The notes beneath the pieces are model-generated. The model saw nothing but the letters and a program-made list of their open reading frames with translations. It had not been told where the DNA came from and did no database searches. Position numbers and translations under genes: made by a program. From Nematostella vectensis (lineage: Eukaryota; Cnidaria; Anthozoa; Actiniaria; Edwardsiidae), in assembly GCF_932526225.1 (NCBI RefSeq), contig NC_064040.1, forward strand, positions 5,431,181 through 5,491,180: 60,000 nucleotides of DNA. Direction: 5' to 3'. Positions 19,001 to 31,000 of the stretch are shown piece by piece. Numbering within the stretch: the first letter of the stretch is position 1; every line of letters starts with the position of its first letter.

Positions 19001-22000
19001 TATGTGTTAAAAAAGAACCCCAAGGCGATTGCTTACAAGTCATATTTATTTCTTCAATAGAGAATAGGTTATTGCACTCAAGATGATTTAGTTATCAAGG
19101 AGATGGCGAATGTTGTTCGCGTGAGCGTAGGTTCTCGTCCCATCCTCCGAACATATCACCGATTGCTGACAGATACACGCAGTTACTCTTTACTTCCTTT
19201 TTATTTGCTATTAAACAATATGAGCCAGTAGTCCCAAAAGGTCTGTTTTTATAGTTAATTTACTTTGTGATCTGGGTACTTTGCGATTAGCAGGAATCGG
19301 CTTATTTTGCTACTGATAGGCTATAACTTATGCTAGTGGGCATCAGTCAGAAAGTAGCGTCGATGATAAACCACTAATGTGATATGACTCCATCTATCAC
19401 TATCGCGATGCGACGGGTGAAGCTAGTTAAAATCAACTACGAGTTTGTGTTCTTACCAGTCTCGCATTTTTGTCCGGTGTATCCTACAGGACAGGTGCAT
19501 ATGTAGCTTGCGTTGTTCGTCTGATGACATTGTCCACCACGTAAACATGGATTAGGATCACATTCATCAATATCTGTCATTAAGAGTGAATGAAATATTA
19601 TACAAAACAGAGTCATCACATGGCAATAATACCAATAAATAATCACGAAAACACCACAAGAAGCGCGCTCTGATTGATTCGCTTTGGAAAGATGGTCAGT
19701 ATTCATCTCCAATTTGCCTTCTTCAGTTCACGTGTGTCATGATAAAACATTCTGTGCATCAGGGGACTATGGGCAAAAAGGAGATACGTTAACGGAAAAG
19801 ATCAAATCCCTCCCCTCCCTCCCCCCAAAAAGATCCTGGCTACAGACCTGCAAATAGTCCCTAATAAGCGAGGCTTCTCATTGTTATTGATTACAAAAGC
19901 AATAATCCTTCGTTTATTAGCCAACCCGGCCAGGATAAACGCTTATAATATTATTCTGATATTGTGTGTGTTGCAAGAATCATGTCCGGAGTAGTAAGAC
20001 CTAAAGGCTCTTTGGGTGAATTCCAGCCGAGGAATCAGGTAAAGGGTTTTAAAAGTATTAAAAAAGTATCTGTATACATTAGCTCTGCTCCCATAGATTG
20101 AGGAATATAAATGACGTATAAAGCGATTTGACTGATCGTGTTCGCAGACGGTTCGAGACTGCTACCTCTTAATGAATGCGAGGCGGTTCTGGAGACTATT
20201 ATGAGGTGATGTGGAGATTTTTCTTACCTATATCACACTTGGTACCATTCCAACCCGGATGGCACGTACACGTGTACCTGTTGACGCCATCGACGCATGT
20301 CCCGTGAGGCCCACAAAACCCATAAGCCCCCACGTTGTTAGAATTCTCCTCATTCCAGATATTGTTGTTTGGATCACAATCGTCAATATCTATGCACATC
20401 AAAAGATCACCGATTCATTCAAGAGATTAAAGCATTAAATTCATTAAAGCGATCGTGCACCAAAGAAAACAAAAATTGAATAGGCTCTATTTCCAGACAT
20501 CGCTAGGCCTTGTCGGACTAACGCCTGGGCAATTCCTTGCAGCGATTCCTGAAAACCGAGACCGTTATTTTTGTCAAATTGAATTTAGAAGACTTCGAAA
20601 ACCTTGAATTCAACCGCTTTCCCCGTATGTAGGCAAGGCTCACGGCGGTTATCTGGCTGTTGATGGGTGACCGGATAACAGGCTCAAAAACGAGCTAGAA
20701 AACGAGCCATAAAGTCGATAGGTTGTTATCTTAAACACTCACCTATTTCACAGTTTCTTCCACTATATCCTTCCTTACATTCGCAACGGTATAGCGTGTT
20801 CGGTACCACAGCACAAGTGCCATTACGTTGACACGGATTCCATTTACACGGGTCTATCTCGCAGTTGGTTCCATTGTAACCTTCCTTGCACAAGCATCGA
20901 TAATAACCGAGCTCGTTAACGCAGGTTCCTTGGTACTTGCAGGGATTGGTCACACAGTAATTGATCCTTTCGCCACAATGGCGCCCTAAATACACACAGA
21001 GAATAGTTGTATATATAGCAAATTCACACATCAGTTTTGGTAATCTTCAGTGTGGGGTTACATCACGGGAAGCTGCTCGATAGAAAATTCACGTCACATC
21101 ATGCGTCACATCATGCGTCAATGCATGCTTCTTAAAACGCGAGAACAATCAAAACTATCTAGGCCTACGACGCGTCATGGTGCGGAGCAGTGAAATAAAT
21201 TTAGAACTCAATTAACGCTAGATATATTTGGTATACCGTTTTCTTTTCAGCGCGTTTTGAGATTCGCCAACACAATTACCAATAAGCATATTATTAATAT
21301 CTAGTATTTGTAGCAATTGCGTTATTGAATTTCAAGCTTTCATCAAGTACCTTTGTATCCTATAGAGCAGTTACATGTGTAATTAGCGATCCCATCCACA
21401 CAAGTCGCCCCATTCGCGCAAGCTGCAGAAGCACAATCGTCGATGTTGATTTCACAGTGCCTTCCCGTGAACCCCAGGGGGCACTCGCATGTGTATTGGT
21501 TGACGCCATCTTTGCATGTGGCGCCGTTTTGGCAAGGTTGACCGGAAGCTGCAGGAAATAAATAATTTTAGATGCCATATCAAATTGAAAATTATTATTT
21601 TCAGAATAAGCTGTGTTTCAGATAATACCACTTTTTTATGTAGGCTGAAGGGATTTAGCTATAAATATATATATTAACTTGAGGAATATACAGTAGAAGC
21701 ACATTTAACAATGGCACTGCATGGTATGGCATGTAAGCATATAAGGGAAAGTTTATTTATTAACCCGAGGGGGGGGGGGGGGGGGAGTGAGGATACTGTG
21801 GGGGGCCTCGAGAAATTTGTTAGGTCTAAAGGGGGACGTCGAATGTGATTGGATTTTAAAAAGGGGGGTCATTGATTCCTTTGGGTGTTGTCTCTACTAT
21901 ATAATTTGACGAAGGGTCTAATCAGACTTCTTGTTTTAACTTGTCTCGGTTTGGGGGCAGTTATTTGGCATGCACAATCCGGGAGTCCAGGATACGTATT

Positions 22001-25000
22001 AAGCCACATTTTATCTATGCAATGCAAACCTGTATACACCTAAATACATCTTTTTATGGTTTCCGCTATATAATATTATAAAGTGCTTATGTATCATATC
22101 TAAAATATAAGCAAAACATTTTAATGCAAAAGCGCTTATTCTCCATCATCAAAATCCTCGCTCATATCTGATTGACTGTCTTTCTCGCTCTCTTCCTTTT
22201 TTCTTTTCTCATGCTGCGCTTTTCTTGCAAGGAGAAGATCGAAAAGCCTTTTTGCTTTTTTACATCATCTATAGCATCAACCATTATCAGGTTGCAACCT
22301 GGAGTTAGTCGCATCTTTGAGAAATTGATTGCCTTCACTTTTATTAATTAATATTTTCAGCAAATTCTTTCCGCTCCACTTTTCTGACCAGCTTGCAGCT
22401 AATCTCTTGCTTGTGTTCCTTTAACATTGTTATTGCCGTCCCTTTCTTTGCTCCTTCTTTCTTCGATTTTCGGGAGGGGGGCACCGAAAATGTGGGGGAA
22501 GCGTAAGGGTCAACTAATTTTATCATTTACTTTTATCAAAATCCTCACGCCCCCCCCCCCCCCCCCCCCCCACTGGGTTTTATTTGAGTTCTATATGCCG
22601 TTATGCAGGTTGACATATATTTTCAAGAGCAACAAGTAAACGAGCTTGTGCAGGGTAGAAATTATTGTGCATGAATAATACTTTTTCACTGCGTAGAAGA
22701 AGCGACTTACTGTCGAATCCATTGTATCGCGACGCCGCATTTTCAAAACATCGATTTGTTTTTGTCTTTTGGGATTTTCTGTTCCGCCAATCAATTATTC
22801 TAAGCCAATCAGAATCTTGCCATCTCTCGCGTAGTGCAGTTGCCTGGCTTTCTGTCGCGACACTGTCTGGTTTTCGTCCAGAGGATAGCCAGGGAAGTGC
22901 ACAAAACGATACAACGGATTCGACAGTAACATCATTTTACCTGCGCAGTCATCGATGTTGGAATCACATTTAGCACCGGTGTATCCCGTGTTGCAGACAC
23001 AAGAAAAGTCGTTTATTCCATCCTTGCATGTGCCTGTACCTGCACAGGAACCCACGGTACAGTCATCGATGTTTATCTCACAGTCTTTTCCAGTGAATCC
23101 AACCGGACACGAACACTTAAACGACAAGGCATTATGCGATTTACAAGCCAATCAGAACCTCTCTGTCATCATGTAACACGAATAAATTCATCATTTACTA
23201 TCTTTTCCACGACTGTTTGACATGGCTCTGAAACTTACTCGTGTCAATCGAATTAACTAAATTTGCTGCAAAGTTACCACCTAATATCACTTGTGCGGTC
23301 ACATAACATAAAGTCATTTCTTGATAAATACCATGAGCCATTATTTCATCACGTGAATCAATGCATTTAATACAAAAAATACATACGTTGTAATCGAGAT
23401 GGAGATCTTTGCAAGACGCGCCGTTCTTACAAGGGTTTGGATCGCACTCGTCTGTTGTGGTTGTACACGTTTTGCCATAGTAACCAGTAGGGCAGTCACA
23501 GCGAAAGTTATTTATCTCATCGTGGCATGTACCTGAAAGTCAGAATCGCTATTTTTTAACATTTCCCTCGACTGCAGTAAAACTAAAAATGACGAATTCA
23601 GCACTTACCTCCATTAAGGCAAGGTGTTGTCAGGCACTCGTCTATATCAGTTTCACACCGCTGTCCGGTAAATCCTTGCAAACACAGGCACTGGTATCCG
23701 TTCACCTCATCCACGCATGTCCCGTTATTGCGACATGGACCGCTTGCACACTCGTTGATGTTCGTCTCACAGTTAGTCCCTGTATACCCTGGTGCGCAGG
23801 TGCATTCATACCGATTGAGAAGATTCTACATTCCATAATAAAAAATCAGCATCATTAATCCAGGCCTGAAGCCTAGCATAACGACATTATACGGAAAATA
23901 GTAATTTAGGGGCTGTTTATGCGTAAGTTATTCATTCTTTTACTTTGTATAGCAGAAGGAGGTAAAGGATAATATAAAGGTATTTCGGCCTTGAGGGTTT
24001 CAAGGTTAAAAATAACTACAGTCATAGCAAGATATCAGTGACCATACAGAAAACATTCAAAATAATTGTAAACGAGAGTGTTTTGTAAAGGTTGTGGTAA
24101 AACAGAAATCCCTTTTTACTATAAATTTTTCTTACATTGCATGTCGCTCCATTTTGACAATTGTTTGGCCGACACTCGTTGATATCTAAGAAATAAAAGA
24201 ATCATGTACATGCCAGTCATTTCTCACACGAAAACCATGGAAAATTAAGCAATGATATGAAACACATTGCTACCTGCCGCGCATTGTTTTCCAGTATACC
24301 CTGGCACACAGGTACATGTGTAGTACGTGTAGAAGTTGGTACAAGAGCCTCCATTAGCGCAAGGCTCCGGCTCACACAGGTCGATCTCTGAACACAAGGC
24401 AAAACATATGAACGTTAGTTAACTTGATTTTTTTACATTGGCTGTTCTCACGTTAATCCTATTTGCCGCCTACAATTTTAAAAATTCGTAGTGATAATTT
24501 ACCTGTTTCACAGTTCTTGCCGGTGTACTTGTCCTTGCAGGCGCACGAGTAAGCGTCAGGTCCGGTGTTCAAACAAGTCCCTTCGTTTTGACACGGGCTA
24601 TAGCGACACTTGTTGAGATCTATACAAATCAATTGTTTAGACGTTTAAATACCGGTTCTGCTGATCGAGTTTTCGAATTTTCTCAAAATTTTGTAACGGA
24701 AACGGTTAGCGGAACCGCCTCTCGATGTCTTTTTTTTTTCAATTATCTACATCCAAGTAAAGAAAACGTGCTATTGCAGGAATTGTCGCGAGGTAAAAAA
24801 AACTCGACCGGTCTAGGGGCCTCAGTTTGTAAGAAGTCTTTTCAGTTTCAATTATTTTACAATATTTTATTTTGCCACAGTTGCTATCTATTTACATTAT
24901 TATACTAAAAAAAATAGCAATTACAGTGAATGACAAAAAACAAGTCTTGGATACTATGGGGCTCAATACGCATACCTTGATCACAGTTATCCCCTTGCCA

Positions 25001-28000
25001 ATCTGGTTTGCAAACGCAGTCGTTGCCTCTCACACATGTTCCCCCATCTGCCCAGCAATATTAGCAGAAGGTTAATATACCGGGCAAAGAAGCGAACTGC
25101 ATAGTAGGCTTGCATGTTGACTTTAGTAAGCGTGCGCAGTTTCTTTCTTATAACACAATCAAGAATATAGAATTGTGTGCTTTCTCCTTTTTAGATGAAT
25201 GAGTGAACTACATTTATTTAGCTTTAAAATTACAGTAAAAAAACATCAAAACAACAAGTAAACAAGATATCTAGTTATAAAGCAACTCAACGTTAATGCG
25301 CAATCGGATGCCGATTTCAATTAATCTGCTGCTCTATCGTGACAATGAGTTTCATTAATGCATACATTACTGTACTTACCAGGGTAATTACATCCTGGCT
25401 TGGGTATGCACTGGGTGCAATCAGGGAGTCTCCACCCTGAGTAGCATCTGCATTATGACAGCGCAAGATTAATAGACAAATTAAGGCTATTTGCAACCTT
25501 TTAAAAGTTTATTTGACTATATACGGAGTATTAGAGGTGAAACAAGCATTCCATCAAATCATGGAATGCAAGTAAACAAGAATTTATAATTATCTCAAAA
25601 CAGACCGCTTCGAAGCAGCGGGAGCGGGAGTGGGAGTGACCCTATTATAAATGCGCCTTTCAAAAAAAAACCAGTTAAAGCCAATCCGTGTCAATCCTCT
25701 GAATCCCTCCAGGCGTTTTGCCGGGTTTCCTGTGCTTGAGATGAGCCGAGAGGCAGCGTGGGACCCAGGACAAGCTCATTCACACCCATCTCCTGTGACG
25801 TCACAACACTTACAAACCACAGGGAAGTTTAATTTGTCCAAAATTAGAGTCAATATGCTCAAAAGTTAAAATAATGCCCAAGTTTACTCTTCCCGAATGG
25901 AAATATTTTTTACTCACTCGCAGGTTTGTGGTGTGTAACAGAACCCGTGCACTGAGCTGCACCCGCTCTTGCATATCGCTAAAACAGAACAGATAACAAG
26001 CTCAGAGCAATGAACTCAATGAATCAGAGATCATTTCTTTCTTGGAGGGATCGGGTAGGGCATAGTCAATCATACCACCGTAACCAATCCATTCCTTTGC
26101 TGTTTGCAGTCAAATGGCTTCTGGCGCGACAGTGAAAACATAAAAGCTGTCGATTGGCTTAGATGATTGATTGACTACGCTCTATTACCAGACGTGACAA
26201 AGAGTTTAGATTCGCCGAGATCGCTCAACGACGAATTTGGCTATAAAGCAACCAAACGGAGACGTTCGGCTATCGACGAAAAGTGGGTTTGGTTTAAGAC
26301 AGTCTGGCAGGTGCTGGCGCAGTTTGCACGGGGCTTAAGAACCTACTCAAGGCGCCAGTACAACATCTTCTTATACCGCGCCGGTTCACAAACATTAATC
26401 TTGCTTCTGTTTCTGCTTTTATCATAGTGTGGACCAGCTATTAAAAGTAAAAGTCTGGTGAAAGTCATGCATGCGCATGACAGAAAATAACGTTCGGTCT
26501 ACTTACGTGTACGGCAATTGCTTCCCGTCCAATAGCTACGGCAGATCTTGTTTCCCGTGTTGCTATCGCACGTGTAGTGCCCGTTGTAGTTATCGTCCCG
26601 CGGGATACAGTACGTCCCGCAAGTAGGTCCGTAATAGTTGGTATCACAATAGACGCGCACTATTATTCCTGTTACGGACCGGTAACCTCGGATCTGTAAA
26701 AGCAACAAGAGTTTACTTTCTACTAACGCGGACACTTAACTCATAATAAACTAGGTGACATGCTTTACACCTGGTATACACGTGTTGTTCAGTACTTGTC
26801 GTACTAGGTGACATGCTTTATGTCTGGTATACACCGGTTGTTCAACAAGTCTTCTTACCGTACTAGGTGACATACTTTATACCTGTGCTATCTTTAGAGT
26901 GGTTTTCAAAATTCCGTGCAACAAAATGTAATAGTCAATGTGTAGTAGTCAAGTCAGAACAGAAGAGAACAAAGACATTACAGTGTATTAGTACCAAATA
27001 AACAATATTTCACTTTTTTAAACCACTCTACCAGGTTCACTTCACCTGGTATGATCTGGCAGTAGCGCTCGCTGAGTCCCTATCCGCGTCGATGCCGGCT
27101 ACATTGTACAGAAGCGATTCGATCAAGTCGTCTCTACTACCGAGCTGAAGAAAGTGATTGCTGTCGTCATCCCACACGTGCAAACGTATTCCGAACGCTC
27201 TCTGCAAATGGTTGACATGATAAAGCCGTTGGTTCTTAAGGGGAAACTCAAAAAATTGATTACGACATCAAAATAACGTTTAGTAAATACATTTTAGCAG
27301 ATACATTGTTTGACGGTCAAACTTTGTATCAAACAGATACATTGTTTGACGGTCGAACTTCCAAGGAGGCAAGGGAGAGGGGAGAAGGGGCAGGGCAGGG
27401 GTTGGGGTGCGTAGACACAAATCGATCAGGCACGATCAAAGATAAGCGACCTGGGGAAAGCAAAGAAGCAATGGGCCATCCTAGTTTAGCCACTACCAAA
27501 AAATGAAGTGCGCGACAATTTTTGTAGGTCGCGACACGAAAATGTTTATCAGCTATCCAAGAAACATGTCCCTGCTACAAGATTTGGCTCGCGCTACATT
27601 GTTTTTTTTTCGAGGTGGCTAAACTAGGCGACATGTCGCACGCTACATGTGTCCTAGTCTAGCCAGGCCTTTAGTGGTATCTGGCTTCTTGAAGTGCTAT
27701 TTGATACTACACCTTTTGCTGTTCATTACCAGGAAATCTACATTCATTTGCGACAATAAACGATCAATAACGCGAATATACATTCATTTTCGTCAAAAAG
27801 CACTCATTTGCGTGAACACAAATTTCATTAGCGATATTTACATCGCCAGTAACATTCAATCGCAAAAATCGACAGTCATTCGCGCCTTTCGTCATTCAAA
27901 GGCGAAAAATATACTTTCATCTGCGTTTTCATTCGACCATTAACAAAAAATCGATAAACAATTAGGCGAATTGACAGTCAACTGTGTGCAACACATATTA

Positions 28001-31000
28001 ACATCTTTATAACAAAGAGTGAAATTCAATAGCATTTATAGACAGTCATTCACGCGAATATGACCTACATTACTGGGTTTATACAAGCATTTGCGCGTTC
28101 TTTACATTCAATAACAAAAAATATATTTCAATAACGGTGAGTCATGTTAAAGATCTACATAGAGCATTTCGCTGCACTTTGCATTAGCCCTCGATCACCT
28201 CACCATTCAGACATCGTAGTTGTCTGAAAATATGTTTGCATGAATCGGTACCACTGAGCGCATTTAGCAGGGGTTATAGTACCAATATTGTGCTACAAAC
28301 GCTTGCAAAAGCAAACGCGTACGGAAAACTCCCAATGCAAGGCCTTGGTCTCTAGCCGCACCCCTATCTCCCATCTGGGCTTGTACTTCTGGCCTTGATG
28401 TCAGCTTTTATAGCCGCTTTAAGAGAGCTTATTGCCTGCTCCACAATGTTCAAAAAGGGGCTGTAGGGTGGTAGCATTTTCAGCTCTGTATTGGGCCCGG
28501 GTATCGCAGGGTTGCGATGTGGTGGCGCTCCATCGTAAATAAATATCACCATCTCGTCCGGGTCGAGGTTAAGTCTAGCCTGCGTAAGAGTCGCTGAACC
28601 GCTGTGCGTTCATGCCACCAATAATTGCCGAGTGGAATACAAGACCATGGATTGGTGATATTGCCATTGTTACGGTAATGTTCCTCCCACGCTGCCAGCA
28701 GACCTGTCTATAGGCTCGCTCTCCTTGTCTTGCCCTCCCGTGACGTGCGGTCCAGATATTGTAGCCGCATTCATCTACAAAGACCGAATGATGCACGACA
28801 CCACGGTTCATGAACCAGTTGCCGTAGTCTACTCTCTTCTGTAGAACGTCAGGTCTGTTCCTTTCCGCTGGGAAAGGAACAGACCTGACGTGAATCCTTG
28901 GTGAATCCTTGGTTTCAAGGGCAGTCGCCTTCTTAGTTCTTGGTTGATACGGCTGAGAGTAAGAAGGCAGTTGTCGTTGATGATACCTTTAGGCAGTCTA
29001 TCATCTCGTCATCTACTCTTACGTTATTTCTTCCACCTCGTGGTCTTTCTTCAATTCTCCCTTCTCGTATTATCTAGCAACGATACCACGGGCTGTGGAA
29101 GGGTTGAACCCCAATGTGTCCGCCACCAGGAGATAATCTTCCTATTCATCTTCGAATGACCGTATAATTCGCTCGCGGTGCTCAAAGGGGATTCTATTTC
29201 TTGGAGGCATTGCAACGGTACTGAACAATGGCACGAACTGTACAGTATTGCCGAACAGAAAAAAAACTGTACAATGTTGTCTACATTTATACCGTTATTT
29301 GTTTGGAAAGGGTTGCATAACCTTTTGTCAGAATGCGAAAGCTTATAAAATATCTAGTTTGGTAAAAAAAAACTACTCAAATTATCTATTGTTATATTGA
29401 AAAAAGATTTTTGGTTAATGAATGCAAAGAAGGTCTAAATGTTTGTATAATCGCACTAATTTATGTCATGTATAAATGGTTGTCTATAAATTCAATTGAA
29501 TTCACTCTTTTTGTTAAAGATGTCAATAAACACTAATAAATATAAGTTAAATTCATATGACTGTCAATTCGCACATTTGTCTATAGATTTCTTGTTAATG
29601 ATCGAATAAACACGCAGAGTAAAGTACATTTTTCGCCTTTGAATGACGAAAGGCGCGAATGACTGTCGATCTTTGCGATTGAATGTTACTGGCGATGTAA
29701 ATATCGCTAATGAAATTTGTGTTCACGCAAATGAGCGCTTTATGACGAAAATGAATGTATATTCGTGTTATTGATCGTAAAATGCCGCAAATGAATGTAG
29801 ATTTCCTGGTAATGAACAGCAAAAGGTGTAGCTTCCAGAAGAGTCTACCAGTCAGAATCGCCCATCTGAAAACATTTTATCGTCACCTTTATTTACGTTT
29901 GGGTCTGCGCACATTAGTCATTATCTACGTACCGGCCAACTTCCCGAGAATCTGTAGACCAGCGGGTTTCTCACGTTAGGGCCGATTGTGTGACCATATC
30001 CCGGAAAATAAAAACTGTCATCTCCCAAAACGTACGTGGTAAGACCAGCCCACTGCGACTTGGACCAGCTAGCCGGATATGACGTCATCTGGAGCTCGAA
30101 GAAGTTCTCACACTCGTTGGGGCATTTGCCAAATATGGAGAAGACGAGGTCACAGCAGCCGCCGCCGTTATCCCTGTGTGTTGGATTGTCGTATTCGTAA
30201 AGTTGTACAGAGACGTAGCCATCTGCTGCCACTGGCTGCAAACAAGAAAGGTGTGGGTGAGTAAGGCGCCGTCCACACTTACACGGATTCGTTTGGATCC
30301 GTATGCTTTTGGATACGTTTAGGCCTTCCGTCCACACTGACACGCGCGCTGGATCCAGCGAATCCGGATACTTTAGAAAACGCTGTCGAAAATGAATCAA
30401 AATGAATCCGTATACTTAGTGTGTGGACGGTCGAATCCGTATCAAAATAAAAACGATGGCGTCATATCGCAGGCGCGCCTGCTGCTTTGAGCATGCGCAT
30501 ATCATAAAAATGACGTCAACTCGTTCCTTTCAGCGTTTTTCGTGTTAGTGTGGACGGCTGGATCCAGGCGAACACGCTGCGAAAACGATAGTGTGGACGC
30601 GAATCAAGTGATGCGTTTTCGGCGAAACGAATCCGGATACTTTTGAATCCGTGTTAGTGTGGACGGCTGGATCCAGGCGAACACGCTGCGAAAACGATAG
30701 TGTGGACGCGAATCAAGTGATGCGTTTTCGGCGAAACGAATCCGGATACTTTTGAATCATTGTCAGTGTGGACGACCCCTAAATGACTCCTTCATATCAG
30801 CCCTAGTCACGCAACGAGCATTACGTGACAGCATAAATTGGCTACGTAGATTCGGTCAAATGTCACGTAACGCACATTACTTGAAAGCTTGATAAGACTT
30901 TGAAAATTGGTAGCGTATAACGCATGTTGAAGAAAGCAGATTTCTATTGGGATGAATTCGTCGCGCCTTCGTCGCGCCTTCACAAATATAAGCGAGCTAG

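Larger units (their letters stand above)
27710..29828. mobile_element. Tc1/mariner-IS630 type transposon with long terminal inverted repeats
   Basis: Ends CACCTTTTGCTGTTCATTAC and its reverse complement, flanked by TA on both sides (27,708-27,709 and 29,829-29,830). Diverged inverted repeats extend about 300 bp inward and contain many ACATTCATTTGCG-like subunits. The interior holds a degenerate DDE transposase on the minus strand. It is inserted in the intron between the MNNL exon and the next exon of the Notch-ligand-like gene. Confidence 0.85.

Noticed and set aside
22795-23151. 118-codon minus-strand ORF as a complete gene
   Set aside because: It is EGF exon 22,941-23,115 read through its donor into a MITE.
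26057-26187. Imperfect inverted repeat (ATAGTCAATCAT ... ATGATTGATTGACTACG)
   Set aside because: Possible MITE, but end alignment and target duplication are unclear.
26167-26427. 86-codon plus-strand ORF
   Set aside because: Intronic, no known domain, ends in a leucine-rich low-complexity stretch; perhaps a repeat remnant.
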